Of a stretch of 64,000 nucleotides of DNA, positions 25,843 through 35,238 are shown in pieces. The DNA comes from Saccharospirillum sp. MSK14-1. GTDB taxonomy: Bacteria > Pseudomonadota > Gammaproteobacteria > Pseudomonadales > Natronospirillaceae. The translations under genes and the position numbers were made by a program. Each line of letters begins with the position of its first letter. The first letter of the stretch is position 1. The notes beneath the pieces are model-generated. The model saw only the letters and a program-made list of their open reading frames with translations. It was not told the DNA's origin and ran no database searches. The stretch covers positions 434,001 to 498,000 of the forward strand of contig NZ_MIES01000026.1 of assembly GCF_003054965.1 (NCBI RefSeq). The letters are read 5' to 3'.

Positions 25843-26769
25843 TCATGCGATGCCAATGTCCGGGTGCGTGCGCAATGCTTCTGCCAGATGATCCATCAGT
25901 GCTCGTACCCGAGCGCTGTGTCTTAAATCCGGGTGGGTGAGTAGCCACAGCTGCGTACTCATGGCGGTGATCGGCTCGCCCAGTTGGGTCAGCCCTGCGT
26001 CGGCTTGCGCCAGATAGCACGGTAACACCGCGGCGCCCAAGCCATGGCGGGCCGCTGATTGCATGGCGAGGGTGGTATCGGTCCAGTAGCGGCAGCGCTG
26101 TTCCAAGCCCTGTTGATGCAGCCATTTCTGCAAGCTGTGATAACCCATGTTTGCGTCAGGACCGATCCAATCCAGTTGCTGCCACAGCGCGGTACCATCC
26201 AGAGCCTGAGCCAGGGCCTTGTCTGCTTTTTCGCTCGCCAGATAGATGGCTTGACGAATGTGGCCGACGCGTCGCCCGACCAGATTTTCCGGGGGTTGGT
26301 TGGCTGGGCGCAGCGCCAGGTCCGCCTCACGTTTGCTGAGATTGAACGTCTGGCTTGGTGCGACGACTTCCAGTTTTATCGCCGGGTGCTGGTGCCGGAA
26401 ATCAGCCAGGATGGGCGTCAGTACACCGCTCAGCAGACTGTCGGTCGTGGTCAGCCGGACCGTACCCGCCAGTTGCAGATCACGGCCGATCAAGCGGCGC
26501 TCCGCTGCCTGCACTTCGCTGTCCATTTTGGCGGCAACGGCGGCCATTTCCTCGCCAGCGGCCGTTGCCTGATAACCACCGGGATGGCGCTCAAACAATG
26601 CAACGCCGAGGCGTTTTTCAATGATGTTGAGGCGACGAAAGACAGTGGCATGGCTGACCTCCAGCCGACGGGCAGCACCGGACAATGAGCCGGTCAGGAC
26701 AATGGCGTGAATGGTTTTGAAATCGTCCCAGTTGAACAGGTTGTTCGTTTTTGCAATTGATGTTGGCAT
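25843..26769 (-). CDS. LysR-family transcriptional regulator
   Basis: A 308-residue LysR regulator. The helix-turn-helix is seen in HAIVLTGSLSGAARRLEVSH and ATVFRRLNIIEKRLGVALFE, followed by the effector-binding region. It diverges from a quinone reductase-like flavodoxin-fold gene, whose control it probably exerts from the 72-base shared gap. An in-frame ATG at 26790 adds seven residues and cannot be excluded. It overlaps nothing downstream; the DUF1778 gene converges on it. Confidence 0.92.
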   Translation of the reverse strand: MPTSIAKTNNLFNWDDFKTIHAIVLTGSLSGAARRLEVSHATVFRRLNIIEKRLGVALFERHPGGYQATAAGEEMAAVAAKMDSEVQAAERRLIGRDLQLAGTVRLTTTDSLLSGVLTPILADFRHQHPAIKLEVVAPSQTFNLSKREADLALRPANQPPENLVGRRVGHIRQAIYLASEKADKALAQALDGTALWQQLDWIGPDANMGYHSLQKWLHQQGLEQRCRYWTDTTLAMQSAARHGLGAAVLPCYLAQADAGLTQLGEPITAMSTQLWLLTHPDLRHSARVRALMDHLAEALRTHPDIGIA

Positions 26770-26841
26770 TTTTTGAGAATTTTTGTGCAATTTTGATCAG
26801 GCTAGCATGGGGCCTGTCTTTTTCCACAGGAGTTCCCCGTG

Positions 26842-27576
26842 ATGTCCGCGCTGATTTTGCACAGTCACCCCGAACCCACCGCCTTCAACGCTCAGCTCAC
26901 CCAGCAGGCGACTCAGACTCTGACGCAGATGGGTTATTCAGCCGATGTTGCCGATCTTTATCAGGAAGGGTTTGACCCGGTTGAACGCGGCGAGCATTAC
27001 CCAGATCGCACCGATGCAGAGGTATTTTCCCCATTGACGGAGCAGCGTCACGCTTGGCAGCAACGGTCACTGCCCACCGATGTTCAACGGCATGTATCGC
27101 GGCTGGAGCAGGCCGAGCTGTTGATCCTGCAATTTCCGCTCTGGTGGCATGGGCCACCCGCTATCTTAAAAGGCTGGTTTGACCGGGTGCTGATCAGTGG
27201 CGGTCTCTATACCAGCCGGATGCGTTACGACAATGGCTATTTCAAAGGTCGCCGTGCGCTGATCTCGGTGACCACGGGGGCACCTGCAGAGGCGCTGGGG
27301 CCGGGCGGTCGAGGCGGTGATATCGATGCGCTGCTGTGGCCGCTGCATTATTCACTGCATTATCTGGGTTACAGCGTGCTGCCCCCTTTTGTGGCGGCCG
27401 GGGTGCAGGGGCAGGGATATCGCTATCGTGATGAGGCTGCGTTCGCTCAGCATTTGACCGGGCTGAAACAGCGTTGGAGCGAGCATTTGCGGCGTCTGGA
27501 TGCCCATTCGCCGCTGGTCTTTCCCGGCTGGCAGGATTGGGACAGCGCAGGTCGGGCGCTGCCTCTGGCGCGTTAA
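26842..27576 (+). CDS. NAD(P)H:quinone oxidoreductase, flavodoxin-2 family
   Basis: A 244-residue flavoprotein of the NQO1/KefF/MdaB group, which reduces quinones by two electrons. FMN/FAD-binding and family segments include LILHSHPEPTAFNAQLTQQA, LLILQFPLWWHGPPAILKGW, FDRVLISGGLY and ALISVTTGAPAEALGPGGRG. AGGAG precedes both GTG 26839 and ATG 26842; the ATG was chosen. The divergent LysR gene is its probable regulator. Its stop interlocks with that of the convergent aldo-keto reductase gene (4-base overlap). Confidence 0.92.
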   Translation: MSALILHSHPEPTAFNAQLTQQATQTLTQMGYSADVADLYQEGFDPVERGEHYPDRTDAEVFSPLTEQRHAWQQRSLPTDVQRHVSRLEQAELLILQFPLWWHGPPAILKGWFDRVLISGGLYTSRMRYDNGYFKGRRALISVTTGAPAEALGPGGRGGDIDALLWPLHYSLHYLGYSVLPPFVAAGVQGQGYRYRDEAAFAQHLTGLKQRWSEHLRRLDAHSPLVFPGWQDWDSAGRALPLAR

Positions 27577-28475
27577 GGCACTTCTTCACCGGCCGCGGCG
27601 GTCCAGATTTCAAACCAGCGTTGCCGGTCGATTTCAATCTCCAGTGCACCGGCCAAGCCTTGAATGCGGTCGATGGAATTGGTGCCCACCACCGGCAAAA
27701 TGCCCGCGGGATGGCGCAGCAGCCAGGCGATTGCCGCCAGATCGGCGCGGCCGTTATGGTCGGCCGCCACGGCTTCCAGTAACGGTCGAACGCGCTGAGC
27801 GATCTCGGTATCTGCAAACAGCTGCCCTCCGGCTAAGGGCGACCAGGCCATCGGCTGCAAGCCATCGAGTTGCAGGTTATCAAGCGTGCCATCCACAAAA
27901 GCGCTGCGCTCCAGCACACTCATTTCAATTTGATTCGCCACCAAAGGGTGCGACATCGCCGACTGCAACAGTCGCCATTGTGAGGGCGTGAAGTTGGAAA
28001 CGCCGACGGCACGAACCATCCCGGTATCGACCAGTTCATCCAGTGCCGCGCCGGTTTCCGCCGCATTCATCAGTGGGTCCGGTCGGTGCAGTAACAGTAA
28101 GTCGAGGTGATCGGTGTGCAGATGACGCAGGCTGGTCTCGACACTGCTGCGGATGTAAGCAGCGCTGGTGTCGTAGTACTTAACCCGGCGCTCCGGGAAA
28201 CGATCGGAGGTGAGGGCGATGTCGCATTTGCTGATCAGTTCGATGCGTTGACGCAGCGCGGGGTCGGCGGCCAGCGCCTGTCCAAAGAGCGCTTCGCATT
28301 GGTAGTTGCCGTAAATGTCGGCGTGATCGAAACTGCTGATGCCTTCGGCCAAAGCCGCATCGATTTTACGGCGCACCTGAGCGGTGCTGGTATCGGCGTC
28401 GTCGGCCAGACGCCAGGCGCCGTAAACCAGGCGGCTTAAGCGGATGTTGTGGTTTGCCAAGTCTATTTTATTCAC
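27573..28475 (-). CDS. Aldo/keto reductase (YdhF-like)
   Basis: A 300-residue NADPH-dependent oxidoreductase of the aldo-keto reductase fold. Catalytic elements are FDHADIYGNY (Asp and Tyr), the lysine in LISKCDI, and the histidine in LLLLHRPDPLMN. The coenzyme segment VGTNSIDRIQ appears near the C-terminus. The sequence follows E. coli YdhF-type reductases of unknown physiological substrate. It diverges from the DHA2 exporter gene and converges with the quinone reductase gene. Confidence 0.92.
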   Translation of the reverse strand: MNKIDLANHNIRLSRLVYGAWRLADDADTSTAQVRRKIDAALAEGISSFDHADIYGNYQCEALFGQALAADPALRQRIELISKCDIALTSDRFPERRVKYYDTSAAYIRSSVETSLRHLHTDHLDLLLLHRPDPLMNAAETGAALDELVDTGMVRAVGVSNFTPSQWRLLQSAMSHPLVANQIEMSVLERSAFVDGTLDNLQLDGLQPMAWSPLAGGQLFADTEIAQRVRPLLEAVAADHNGRADLAAIAWLLRHPAGILPVVGTNSIDRIQGLAGALEIEIDRQRWFEIWTAAAGEEVP

Positions 28476-28631
28476 AAGCGTTAACGACCGTTCTGCGGAT
28501 CAAGGCGCGCCAGCTTAACCGAACGCGGGGTGCTTGTCGGCTTTTATGACCGCTGGCACTAGTGCTATTTGGGTCGTTCGATACGCTGGTTGATCGCTGT
28601 TCTCTGCGTCATTCTGTTTGAGGTTGTTTAC

Positions 28632-30056
28632 ATGTCCACTGCGTCATCGTCCACTGAAGTCAATCGCACCCTGATCGTTGCCCTGCTGATTGCCGGGGCT
28701 TTCGTAACCATTTTGAACCAGACGCTGATGCTGGTTGCCATTCCCGCCATCAGTGCCGATTTTGGCGCCGAGCCGAGTCTGGTGCAGTGGGTGACCACGG
28801 CGTTTATGTTGGCGAACGGGATTTTTATCCCGGTGTCGGCGGTGTTGATTGACCGCTATTCCAACCGGGCGCTGTACCTGACGGCCATGGGTATTTTCGT
28901 CGCCGGCACGCTGATTGGCGCCTTGTCGACGTCCTTTGCCATGTTGCTGGTGGCGCGCATCATTCAGGGCGCGGCTGCGGGCTTGATCATTCCGATGATT
29001 CAGACCTTGGTGATGTCGCTGTTTCCGCCGCATCGTCGCGGTGCAGCCATGGGCCTGGTCGGTCTGGCAATCGCCTTTGCGCCGGCGATTGGCCCGACCT
29101 TGTCCGGCTGGATTGTCGAGCATCTGTCGTGGCGGGCGTTGTTCGTATTGATGCTGCCGATCAGTGCGTTGGTCTGGGCAGCCACGGCGATCTTTATGAC
29201 CAATGTGACGCCGCGCCGCGACCGGCCCATCGATGCGTTATCGGTGGTGTTGTCGACGTTCGGCTGGGGTGGTCTGCTCTATGGCTTCAGCGTCGCGGGC
29301 AGTCACGGCTGGACCAGCCCGGAAGTGTTGATTGCCTTGATCGGTGGGGCGCTGAGCCTGGCCTGGTTTGTTCATCGCCAGCAGCGTCTGCCGATGCCAT
29401 TGCTCGATATGGCGGTGTTCCGCAATCCGATTTTTACCCTGACGACGGCGCTGTGCACGCTGATCTTTTTGCTGATGATCGGCGTCATGACGTTGATTCC
29501 GATTTACGTTCAAAACGCCTTGCAACTCGGGGCCCTGGTCTCGGGCCTGGTGCTGCTGCCCGGCGCCATTATTAACGGGGTGATGTCGCCCGTTGCCGGT
29601 CGTTTGTTTGACCGTTTCGGCATTGGTCAGATGGCGCCGTTGAGTTACGCGCTGATAGCCGTCGCTCTGTTTTTGCTGATGCGCATGGACCTGGAGACGT
29701 CGCCTTGGATGATCGCGGCATACGTGGCCTTACTGATGTTCGCAATTGCGCTGCTGTTCTTGCCCTTGGTGACGGCCGGCATTAATGCCTTGCCGCACGA
29801 ACTCATCGCTCATGCCACGGCCATGAACAACACCCTGCGCATGGTCGGCGCGTCGGTGGGCACCGCCTTGCTGGTGACCATTATGAGTTGGCCAATGTCC
29901 CAAGCAGGCGCCGAGGCAGCGCCGGCTGCGACCGTGGCTGAAGGCGTGCACCTGGCCTTTGGCGCTGCTTTGGGATTGGCTTTGTTGGGATTGGCTGGGT
30001 CGTTGTGGTTATGGCAGATGGTGAGTCGCCCGGCTCAGCAGACGGTTGAGGAATAA
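28632..30056 (+). CDS. MFS transporter, DHA2 (EmrB/QacA) family
   Basis: A 474-residue proton-coupled exporter with about 14 membrane helices. Motifs include ILNQTLMLVAIPAISADFG, the D1-type helix QWVTTAFMLANGIFIPVSA, IDRYSNRAL and the motif C region GLAIAFAPAIGPTLSGWI. The family exports drugs and toxic hydrophobic compounds. No EmrA membrane-fusion partner is adjacent. GAGG lies upstream of the ATG at 28632. The AAC(6')-like gene starts two bases after its stop, so the two share an operon. Confidence 0.92.
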   Translation: MSTASSSTEVNRTLIVALLIAGAFVTILNQTLMLVAIPAISADFGAEPSLVQWVTTAFMLANGIFIPVSAVLIDRYSNRALYLTAMGIFVAGTLIGALSTSFAMLLVARIIQGAAAGLIIPMIQTLVMSLFPPHRRGAAMGLVGLAIAFAPAIGPTLSGWIVEHLSWRALFVLMLPISALVWAATAIFMTNVTPRRDRPIDALSVVLSTFGWGGLLYGFSVAGSHGWTSPEVLIALIGGALSLAWFVHRQQRLPMPLLDMAVFRNPIFTLTTALCTLIFLLMIGVMTLIPIYVQNALQLGALVSGLVLLPGAIINGVMSPVAGRLFDRFGIGQMAPLSYALIAVALFLLMRMDLETSPWMIAAYVALLMFAIALLFLPLVTAGINALPHELIAHATAMNNTLRMVGASVGTALLVTIMSWPMSQAGAEAAPAATVAEGVHLAFGAALGLALLGLAGSLWLWQMVSRPAQQTVEE

Positions 30057-30058
30057 GC

Positions 30059-30499
30059 ATGGACATTCGCGCGGTGGAAACCACCGACCTGGACGCCTGG
30101 GTGACGTTACGCCAGGCACTGTGGACCGATCTTGAGCGAGACACCGGGCTGGACGAATGCCGCGCGATATTGGTGAACACCAACGAAGTGGCCTTTATTG
30201 CCTGGCAGGATGACCGACCGGTGGGTTTGATTGAAGGCCAGATTTATCGCGGTGACGATGAACTTTATGGTCACGTTGAAGGCTGGTACGTGGCTGACGA
30301 GGTTCGCGGCCGTGGCGTTGGCAAAGCTTTGATGAGTGCACTGTCGAGCTGGTTTCTGCATCGTCATATCCGCACCGTGTTTTCTGATACCAACCCCAGT
30401 TATCCACTGTCCCCGGCCGCCCATGAGGCCGCGGGGTTTGAAGAAGTGGATCGCATCATTATTTATCGGCAACGCCTGAACGCCGATCGTAACCGTTGA
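30059..30499 (+). CDS. GNAT acetyltransferase, AAC(6')-like
   Basis: A 146-residue GCN5-related N-acetyltransferase starting MDIRAVETTDLDAWVTLRQA, the layout of chromosomal aminoglycoside 6'-acetyltransferases. The acetyl-CoA loop is VADEVRGRGVGKALMSAL. The tail AAHEAAGFEEVDRIIIYRQR is like AAC(6')-Iaa/Iy. Resistance is not proven, since such enzymes can be cryptic or act on other amines. It sits between two DHA2 exporter genes and follows the first one by two bases. Confidence 0.82.
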   Translation: MDIRAVETTDLDAWVTLRQALWTDLERDTGLDECRAILVNTNEVAFIAWQDDRPVGLIEGQIYRGDDELYGHVEGWYVADEVRGRGVGKALMSALSSWFLHRHIRTVFSDTNPSYPLSPAAHEAAGFEEVDRIIIYRQRLNADRNR

Positions 30500-30507
30500 C
30501 GCCCGGC

Positions 30508-30535
30508 GGGGAGCGTGCTCGAATCGAAGCTCCCC
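30508..30535 (+). terminator. GC hairpin between the acetyltransferase and second exporter
   Basis: Perfect arms GGGGAGC (30508-30514) and GCTCCCC (30529-30535), with further CCGG/CCGG pairing outside after one bulged base. No T run follows, and the next ATG is 20 bases downstream, so partial attenuation is possible. Confidence 0.35.
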
Positions 30536-30554
30536 CGGCTACGGAAGCGTTACG

Positions 30555-32027
30555 ATGTCCTCCGAATCAACCGCCGCCTACACCCTCCCTTTTCAGCGGC
30601 CCTGGATACTGGCAGCAACCATTCTGGCGTCCGCCATGGCGTTTATTGATGGCTCAGTGGTGACATTGGCGTTGCCGATCATCCGTACCGATCTCGACGC
30701 CTCTTTGGCGCAACTGCTCTGGATACTCAATGCCTACACCCTGTTTTTGGGCGCCTTATTAATGGTCGGTGGCGGCGCGGGGGATCGTCTGGGGCGGCGT
30801 CGTATTTTCAGCATCGGCATCTGGCTGTTTGCATTGGCTTCGTTCGCCTGTGCGCTGGCAACGAACCCGACCTGGCTGATCATTGCCCGCGCGGTTCAGG
30901 GCCTGGGCGCGGCGCTTCTGGTACCACAAAGCCTGGCCATTATTTCGGCCACCTATCCCAGTGGGGAACGCGGCAAAGCCATCGGTCTGTGGGCCGGTGC
31001 GTCGGCGTTAACCACGGCTCTGGGCCCGGCCTTTGGCGGCGTGTTGATGGATTGGTTCAGTTGGCGTGCGGCGTTTTGGATCAATCTGCCGCTGGCGGTG
31101 ATGGTGGTGTGGCTGACGCGCCGTTATATGCCTGAAAGCCGCGATCCGGATGCGCGTGGCCGGCTCGATTGGGGCGGTGTGTTGATCGCAGCGGCGGCCT
31201 GCGGGTTGCTGACGTTGGGTTTAACGGTCGTCACCGAAGGCATCACCGGCAGCGGTTTGTATGCCAGTGCGATGATCGTGCCGGGCCTGTTGGGTTTGGT
31301 GGCGTTCTTTTTCTATGAAGGGCGGGTTAACAATGCGCTGGCACCGCCGGCGTTATTTCGCAATCGCGCCTTTACCGGCACCAACCTGATGACGTTGTTG
31401 CTTTATGGCGCCTTGGCCGGGGTGATGTTTTTGATCCCTATCGATCTGATGGAGCGCCGTGGTTTGTCACCCTCCCAGGTCGGGCTGGCGTTGTTGCCCT
31501 TTGGGTTGATCATCGGCGTGTTGTCGAGCCGCGCGGGTAAGTTGGGTGATCGTTTTGGACCGCGGCCAATGCTGGTGCTGGGTGCGCTGCTGGTGACGCT
31601 GGGAATTGTCGGCTTGATTCCGCAATGGTCGTCGTTCTGGCTGGGCGTTGAACTGCCGTTGTGCCTGATGTCGTTGGGTATGGCGACGCTGGTGTCGCCG
31701 CTCACCACGGCGGTGATGAATTCGGTGCCCGATCAACGTGCCGGTGCTGCCTCAGGCATCAATAATACCGCCAGTCGCCTCGCCGGGCTTTTCGCCATTG
31801 CCGGTGTAGGCGCCTGTGCGGCTGGGTTATTTCGCAGCTTTCACGGTGGCGGCGGGCAGTTTGGCTTGTTTCCGGCGCCTGGCGATGCCGAATACCAGGC
31901 AACCCTGGACGCTTATCAATGGGCGCTTGGCGGCAGTCTGGCGCTGATGGCGCTCTGTGCCTTGGGTGCGGCAGTACTGGCCGCCTGGCTCATCCCCGGG
32001 AAAAACACGTCGACGGTGGCGGCATGA
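30555..32027 (+). CDS. MFS transporter, DHA2 (EmrB/QacA) family
   Basis: A 490-residue, 14-helix exporter. Signature segments are ASAMAFIDGSVVTLALPIIR, the motif A loop GGGAGDRLGRRRIF, the arginine-containing ARAVQGLGAALLVPQSLAII, and motif C around ALTTALGPAFGGVLMD. It is related to, but distinct from, the exporter at 28.6 kb. The 3' end overlaps the TlpA-like gene as ATGA, so the four genes from 28.6 to 32.5 kb look like one transcription unit. Substrates are unknown. Confidence 0.92.
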   Translation: MSSESTAAYTLPFQRPWILAATILASAMAFIDGSVVTLALPIIRTDLDASLAQLLWILNAYTLFLGALLMVGGGAGDRLGRRRIFSIGIWLFALASFACALATNPTWLIIARAVQGLGAALLVPQSLAIISATYPSGERGKAIGLWAGASALTTALGPAFGGVLMDWFSWRAAFWINLPLAVMVVWLTRRYMPESRDPDARGRLDWGGVLIAAAACGLLTLGLTVVTEGITGSGLYASAMIVPGLLGLVAFFFYEGRVNNALAPPALFRNRAFTGTNLMTLLLYGALAGVMFLIPIDLMERRGLSPSQVGLALLPFGLIIGVLSSRAGKLGDRFGPRPMLVLGALLVTLGIVGLIPQWSSFWLGVELPLCLMSLGMATLVSPLTTAVMNSVPDQRAGAASGINNTASRLAGLFAIAGVGACAAGLFRSFHGGGGQFGLFPAPGDAEYQATLDAYQWALGGSLALMALCALGAAVLAAWLIPGKNTSTVAA

Positions 32028-32542
32028 AAAGACGCTGGCTGATGGCGTTAGTCGCGGTGCTGGTCAGCGTCGTGGCCCGAGCCGATCGTGAGTTTGAAGC
32101 GATTGCCGCTCAGCCCTGGCCGGTGGCGTCGGCGTTGCAGTTACACCAGCAGCCACAGCAGCGCTTTGCCGCTGACGGCGTGCCGATGCTGGTGAACGTC
32201 TGGGCCATCTGGTGCATTCCGTGCCGAGAGGAACTACCCGCCTTAAACGGTTTGCGTCAGCGCATCTCCGATGACGAGCTGCGGATGGTGGCGCTGAATT
32301 ACGGCGATACACCGGCCAATATCACCACCTTTGTCGAGCGATTACCCATCGATTTTGCGGTCTGGCTCGATATCGATACCAGCGTCAGCCGGCAGTTGCC
32401 GATGCGCGGTTTGCCGACCACCTTTCTGGTCGATCATCGCGGTCAGTTGCGTTACCGACTGGAGGGCGTTGCCGACTGGGATGCCGATGCCATGGTCGAA
32501 CATCTCGCCGATTTGCTGCCTCAACTGACGTCGTCGCCTTAG
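32024..32542 (+). CDS. TlpA-like periplasmic thioredoxin
   Basis: A 172-residue exported thioredoxin-fold protein. The signal sequence (about 1-20, WLMALVAVLVSVVARA) is followed by the domain with NVWAIWCIPCREELPALNG; the redox pair is Cys 64 and Cys 67 in a CIPC motif. GLPTTFLVDHRGQLRYRLEG contains the cis-Pro loop. TlpA/ResA proteins reduce disulfides of apocytochromes or copper proteins in the periplasm, but no cytochrome maturation gene is near. The start overlaps the exporter stop (ATGA), which fixes it. Confidence 0.9.
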   Translation: MKRRWLMALVAVLVSVVARADREFEAIAAQPWPVASALQLHQQPQQRFAADGVPMLVNVWAIWCIPCREELPALNGLRQRISDDELRMVALNYGDTPANITTFVERLPIDFAVWLDIDTSVSRQLPMRGLPTTFLVDHRGQLRYRLEGVADWDADAMVEHLADLLPQLTSSP

Positions 32543-32554
32543 ATCCATTTCCTG

Positions 32555-32571
32555 TAAACAATCTTTGTTTA
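32555..32571. repeat. AT-rich hairpin in the gap after the TlpA-like gene
   Basis: Perfect arms TAAACAA and TTGTTTA surround TCT, 12 bases after the TlpA-like stop. The 256-base region 32543-32798 otherwise shows no convincing gene; it should hold the promoter of the following hypothetical gene. Confidence 0.35.
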
Positions 32572-32798
32572 TCGCCTCTGGTTATTGAAGCGCTGCGAGT
32601 TGTCCGAGCCGGGCGGCTGAGCGACGGGTGCCTGTGTGGCTGAACTGCGGTCGACGGTTCCGGGAAAGAACGTGGCCACCGATGCCACCTTGGTTGAAAA
32701 AGCCGATATCTGTCATAGGGTTTTAACAGCGGTGGTCTCAGTCGCCTGCCGCAATGTCCTGCCTAATAACCGCACAAAAAGCACAAGAGGGACCGACC

Positions 32799-33332
32799 AT
32801 GAAATGCGTCTACTACTTGTCTCCGACCTTAAAAGAATGCGAGCGCATCGCCGATGACCTGCACAGTGTGGGTTTGTCGAATTGGCTGATACACCTGATC
32901 AGTCACAACGACACCGGCATCAGTCGGCACCGGCTGCAATCGGCCAACTATGTGGAAACGCTGGATCTGTATCACAGCGGTGTTGTGGGTGGTTTTCTGG
33001 GGTTTTGTGCCGGTCTGTTATTGCTGGCCATTTTCCACGTCACCGGCTTGTTCAGCGACAGTCTGCCGTTCTTCGTGAACCTGGTGTTTGTTGCCGTCTT
33101 GACGCTGTTTGGACTGTGGGAAGGCGGGCTTTGGGGTGTTGAGACGCAAAACAATAAGCTCGAACCGTTCAGCGCCGAGCTGGATGCCGGCCATTATCTG
33201 ATTTTGATTTATACGCCGCGTGAATACGAAGCCCAGGTGCGGCAGATGATGCAGGAGCGTCATCCGGATGCGCAGCTGGCCGCGGTCGATCCACACTTTA
33301 TACTGCCGTTTTCGCGACCCAAACGCGTCTGA
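32799..33332 (+). CDS. Hypothetical membrane protein
   Basis: A 177-residue protein of unknown function. The N-terminal cytoplasmic domain resembles a ferredoxin-like sensor (MKCVYYLSPTLKECERIADD, SNWLIHLISHNDTGISRHRL). Two central membrane helices follow (about 61-80 and 88-106), with a second soluble part (GHYLILIYTPREYEAQVRQM). The layout resembles DUF1269-type proteins, but I do not assign it. The ATG has AGAGGGA upstream; codons before it are not protein-like. A strong hairpin ends the gene. Confidence 0.78.
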   Translation: MKCVYYLSPTLKECERIADDLHSVGLSNWLIHLISHNDTGISRHRLQSANYVETLDLYHSGVVGGFLGFCAGLLLLAIFHVTGLFSDSLPFFVNLVFVAVLTLFGLWEGGLWGVETQNNKLEPFSAELDAGHYLILIYTPREYEAQVRQMMQERHPDAQLAAVDPHFILPFSRPKRV

Positions 33333-33368
33333 TCAACGCCGTTCGCGCACTGGACAATAGTCACTGTT

Positions 33369-33402
33369 GAAAGCCCGGGTATTGCCACCATCTCGGGCTT
33401 TC
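33369..33402 (+). terminator. Terminator-like hairpin before the ABC exporter genes
   Basis: Perfect 9-bp arms GAAAGCCCG and CGGGCTTTC close a 16-base loop, 36 bases after the hypothetical gene. A CATTTGTTGTTG tract follows, moderately T-rich. Confidence 0.6.
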
Positions 33403-33469
33403 CATTTGTTGTTGCGCGTTCGGCCACCTCCGTGACGGGCCGGTTCGTAACCCTCAGTCAGGAGTGTTC

Positions 33470-34396
33470 ATGGCGTCGATCATCTCCATCGAAAACCTCA
33501 CCAAAACCTACGATTCCGGTTTCCAGGCACTGAAAGGCATCAACCTCGATATTGAGCAGGGCGAGATTTTTGCGCTGCTCGGCCCGAATGGCGCCGGTAA
33601 GACGACGCTGATCAGCATCATCTGCGGGCTGGTGAATCCCAGTGGCGGCCAGGTCACCGCCGACGGCCACGACATCATCAAGCACTACCGTCAGGCGCGA
33701 TCCAAAATTGGTCTGGTGCCGCAGGAACTGACCTCCAATGCCTTTGAATCGGTTTGGGACACGGTGAATTTCACCCGCGGTCTGTTTGGCAAAGCGCCGA
33801 ATCCGAAACACATCGAGAAAGTGCTGCGCGATCTGTCGTTGTGGGACAAACGCAACGAACGACTGATGGCGCTGTCGGGCGGGATGAAACGCCGCGTGAT
33901 GATCGCCAAAGCCTTGTCGCACGAACCGCGCATTTTATTTCTGGACGAACCGACCGCCGGTGTGGATGTCGAGTTACGCCGCGAGATGTGGACCATGGTG
34001 CGTGAACTGCGCGAAAGCGGCGTCACCATCATTCTGACCACGCATTACATCGAAGAAGCGGAAGAGATGGCTGACCGTGTCGGGGTCATCAATCAAGGCG
34101 AAATCGTCCTGGTCGAACAGAAGCAGGATCTGATGCGTAAGCTCGGACGGCGTGAATTGCGATTGGCTTTGCGTGAACCCTTGAGCAACATTCCGGCGGG
34201 TTTAAAAGACCGCGATTTGAGCCTGAGTGAAGACGGTTACCAGCTGACGTATCGCTTCGACAGCCAACAGGATGACACCGGTATTCCGGAAATGCTGGCG
34301 ACCTTGAATGATGCAGGTATCGATTACAAAGACCTGCAAACCCGTGAAAGTTCGCTCGAAGATATTTTCGTGAATCTGGTTCACCGTAACGATTAA
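33470..34396 (+). CDS. ABC transporter ATP-binding protein (ABC-2 exporter type)
   Basis: A 308-residue ATPase for an ABC-2 exporter. Walker A is GPNGAGKT (38-45), the signature is LSGGMKRR, Walker B is [12 protein letters not shown] and the switch is [14 protein letters not shown]-terminal extension of about 80 residues is typical of the DrrA/NodI/YadG subgroup. The ATG 33470 with AGGAG upstream is chosen over GTG 33464. The permease gene follows after 16 bases. The cargo (drug, lipid or polysaccharide) is unknown; YadG/YadH-like pairs are the closest match. Confidence 0.94.
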   Translation: MASIISIENLTKTYDSGFQALKGINLDIEQGEIFALLGPNGAGKTTLISIICGLVNPSGGQVTADGHDIIKHYRQARSKIGLVPQELTSNAFESVWDTVNFTRGLFGKAPNPKHIEKVLRDLSLWDKRNERLMALSGGMKRRVMIAKALSHEPRILFLDEPTAGVDVELRREMWTMVRELRESGVTIILTTHYIEEAEEMADRVGVINQGEIVLVEQKQDLMRKLGRRELRLALREPLSNIPAGLKDRDLSLSEDGYQLTYRFDSQQDDTGIPEMLATLNDAGIDYKDLQTRESSLEDIFVNLVHRND

Positions 34397-34412
34397 TCGA
34401 TCAGGAGAGTCC

Positions 34413-35174
34413 ATGAATTTTTACTCCATTCGCGCCATCTACCTGTTCGAGATGTCGCGCACCTGGCGGACTTTATTGCAAAGTGTCGCCACTCCGGTGA
34501 TTTCTACCTCGCTGTATTTTGTGGTGTTCGGGTCGGCCATTGGTTCGCGCATGGTGGAAATTGACGGCGTCAGTTACGGGGCTTTTATTGTGCCCGGTCT
34601 GATCATGTTGACGCTGTTGATGCAGAGCATCAGTAACGCCTCCTTTGGCATCTATATGCCGAAGTTTTCCGGCACCATTTATGAAGTGTTGTCGGCGCCG
34701 GTTTCCTATCTGGAAATTCTGATCGGTTACGTCGGTGCAGCCGCGAGTAAGTCGGTGATTCTCGGTCTGATCATTCTGATAACCGCCACCTTCTTTGTGG
34801 ATTATTCCATCGATCATCCGTTCTGGATGTTCAGCTTCTTGGTGCTGACGTCGATCACCTTCAGCTTCCTCGGTTTTATCATCGGCATCTGGGCCGACGG
34901 CTTTGAAAAACTGCAGATCGTGCCGATGATGATCGTGACGCCGCTGGTCTTTCTGGGTGGAACCTTCTACTCCATCGATATGCTGCCCTCCTTCTGGCAA
35001 GGCGTTACGCTGTTGAACCCGGTGGTGTATCTGGTCAGTGGATTTCGCTGGAGTTTTTACGGTCTGTCAGACGTGCATATCGGTGTCAGCATCGGCATGA
35101 CGCTGGGTTTCCTGGCGCTGTTTGTTGCCATCGTCTGGTGGATTTTCCGCACCGGTTACAAGCTGAAAAGCTGA
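34413..35174 (+). CDS. ABC-2 type permease
   Basis: A 253-residue membrane partner with six helices, similar to YadH/NodJ permeases. Family segments are [58 protein letters not shown] and [19 protein letters not shown], the last being the usual ABC-2 signature. It forms an operon with the ATPase gene 16 bases upstream; AGGAG precedes the ATG. Confidence 0.94.
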   Translation: MNFYSIRAIYLFEMSRTWRTLLQSVATPVISTSLYFVVFGSAIGSRMVEIDGVSYGAFIVPGLIMLTLLMQSISNASFGIYMPKFSGTIYEVLSAPVSYLEILIGYVGAAASKSVILGLIILITATFFVDYSIDHPFWMFSFLVLTSITFSFLGFIIGIWADGFEKLQIVPMMIVTPLVFLGGTFYSIDMLPSFWQGVTLLNPVVYLVSGFRWSFYGLSDVHIGVSIGMTLGFLALFVAIVWWIFRTGYKLKS

Positions 35175-35238
35175 CACCCATCGCGGTGAGCGGCGCATGA
35201 TTTGTTAGACTGCATTCTGTGTTTGAATCGAGTCCGTT

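Noticed and set aside
30059-30499. The GNAT gene as the missing toxin of the DUF1778 protein
   Set aside because: It is 4 kb away, in another operon, and matches AAC(6')-type enzymes rather than TacT.
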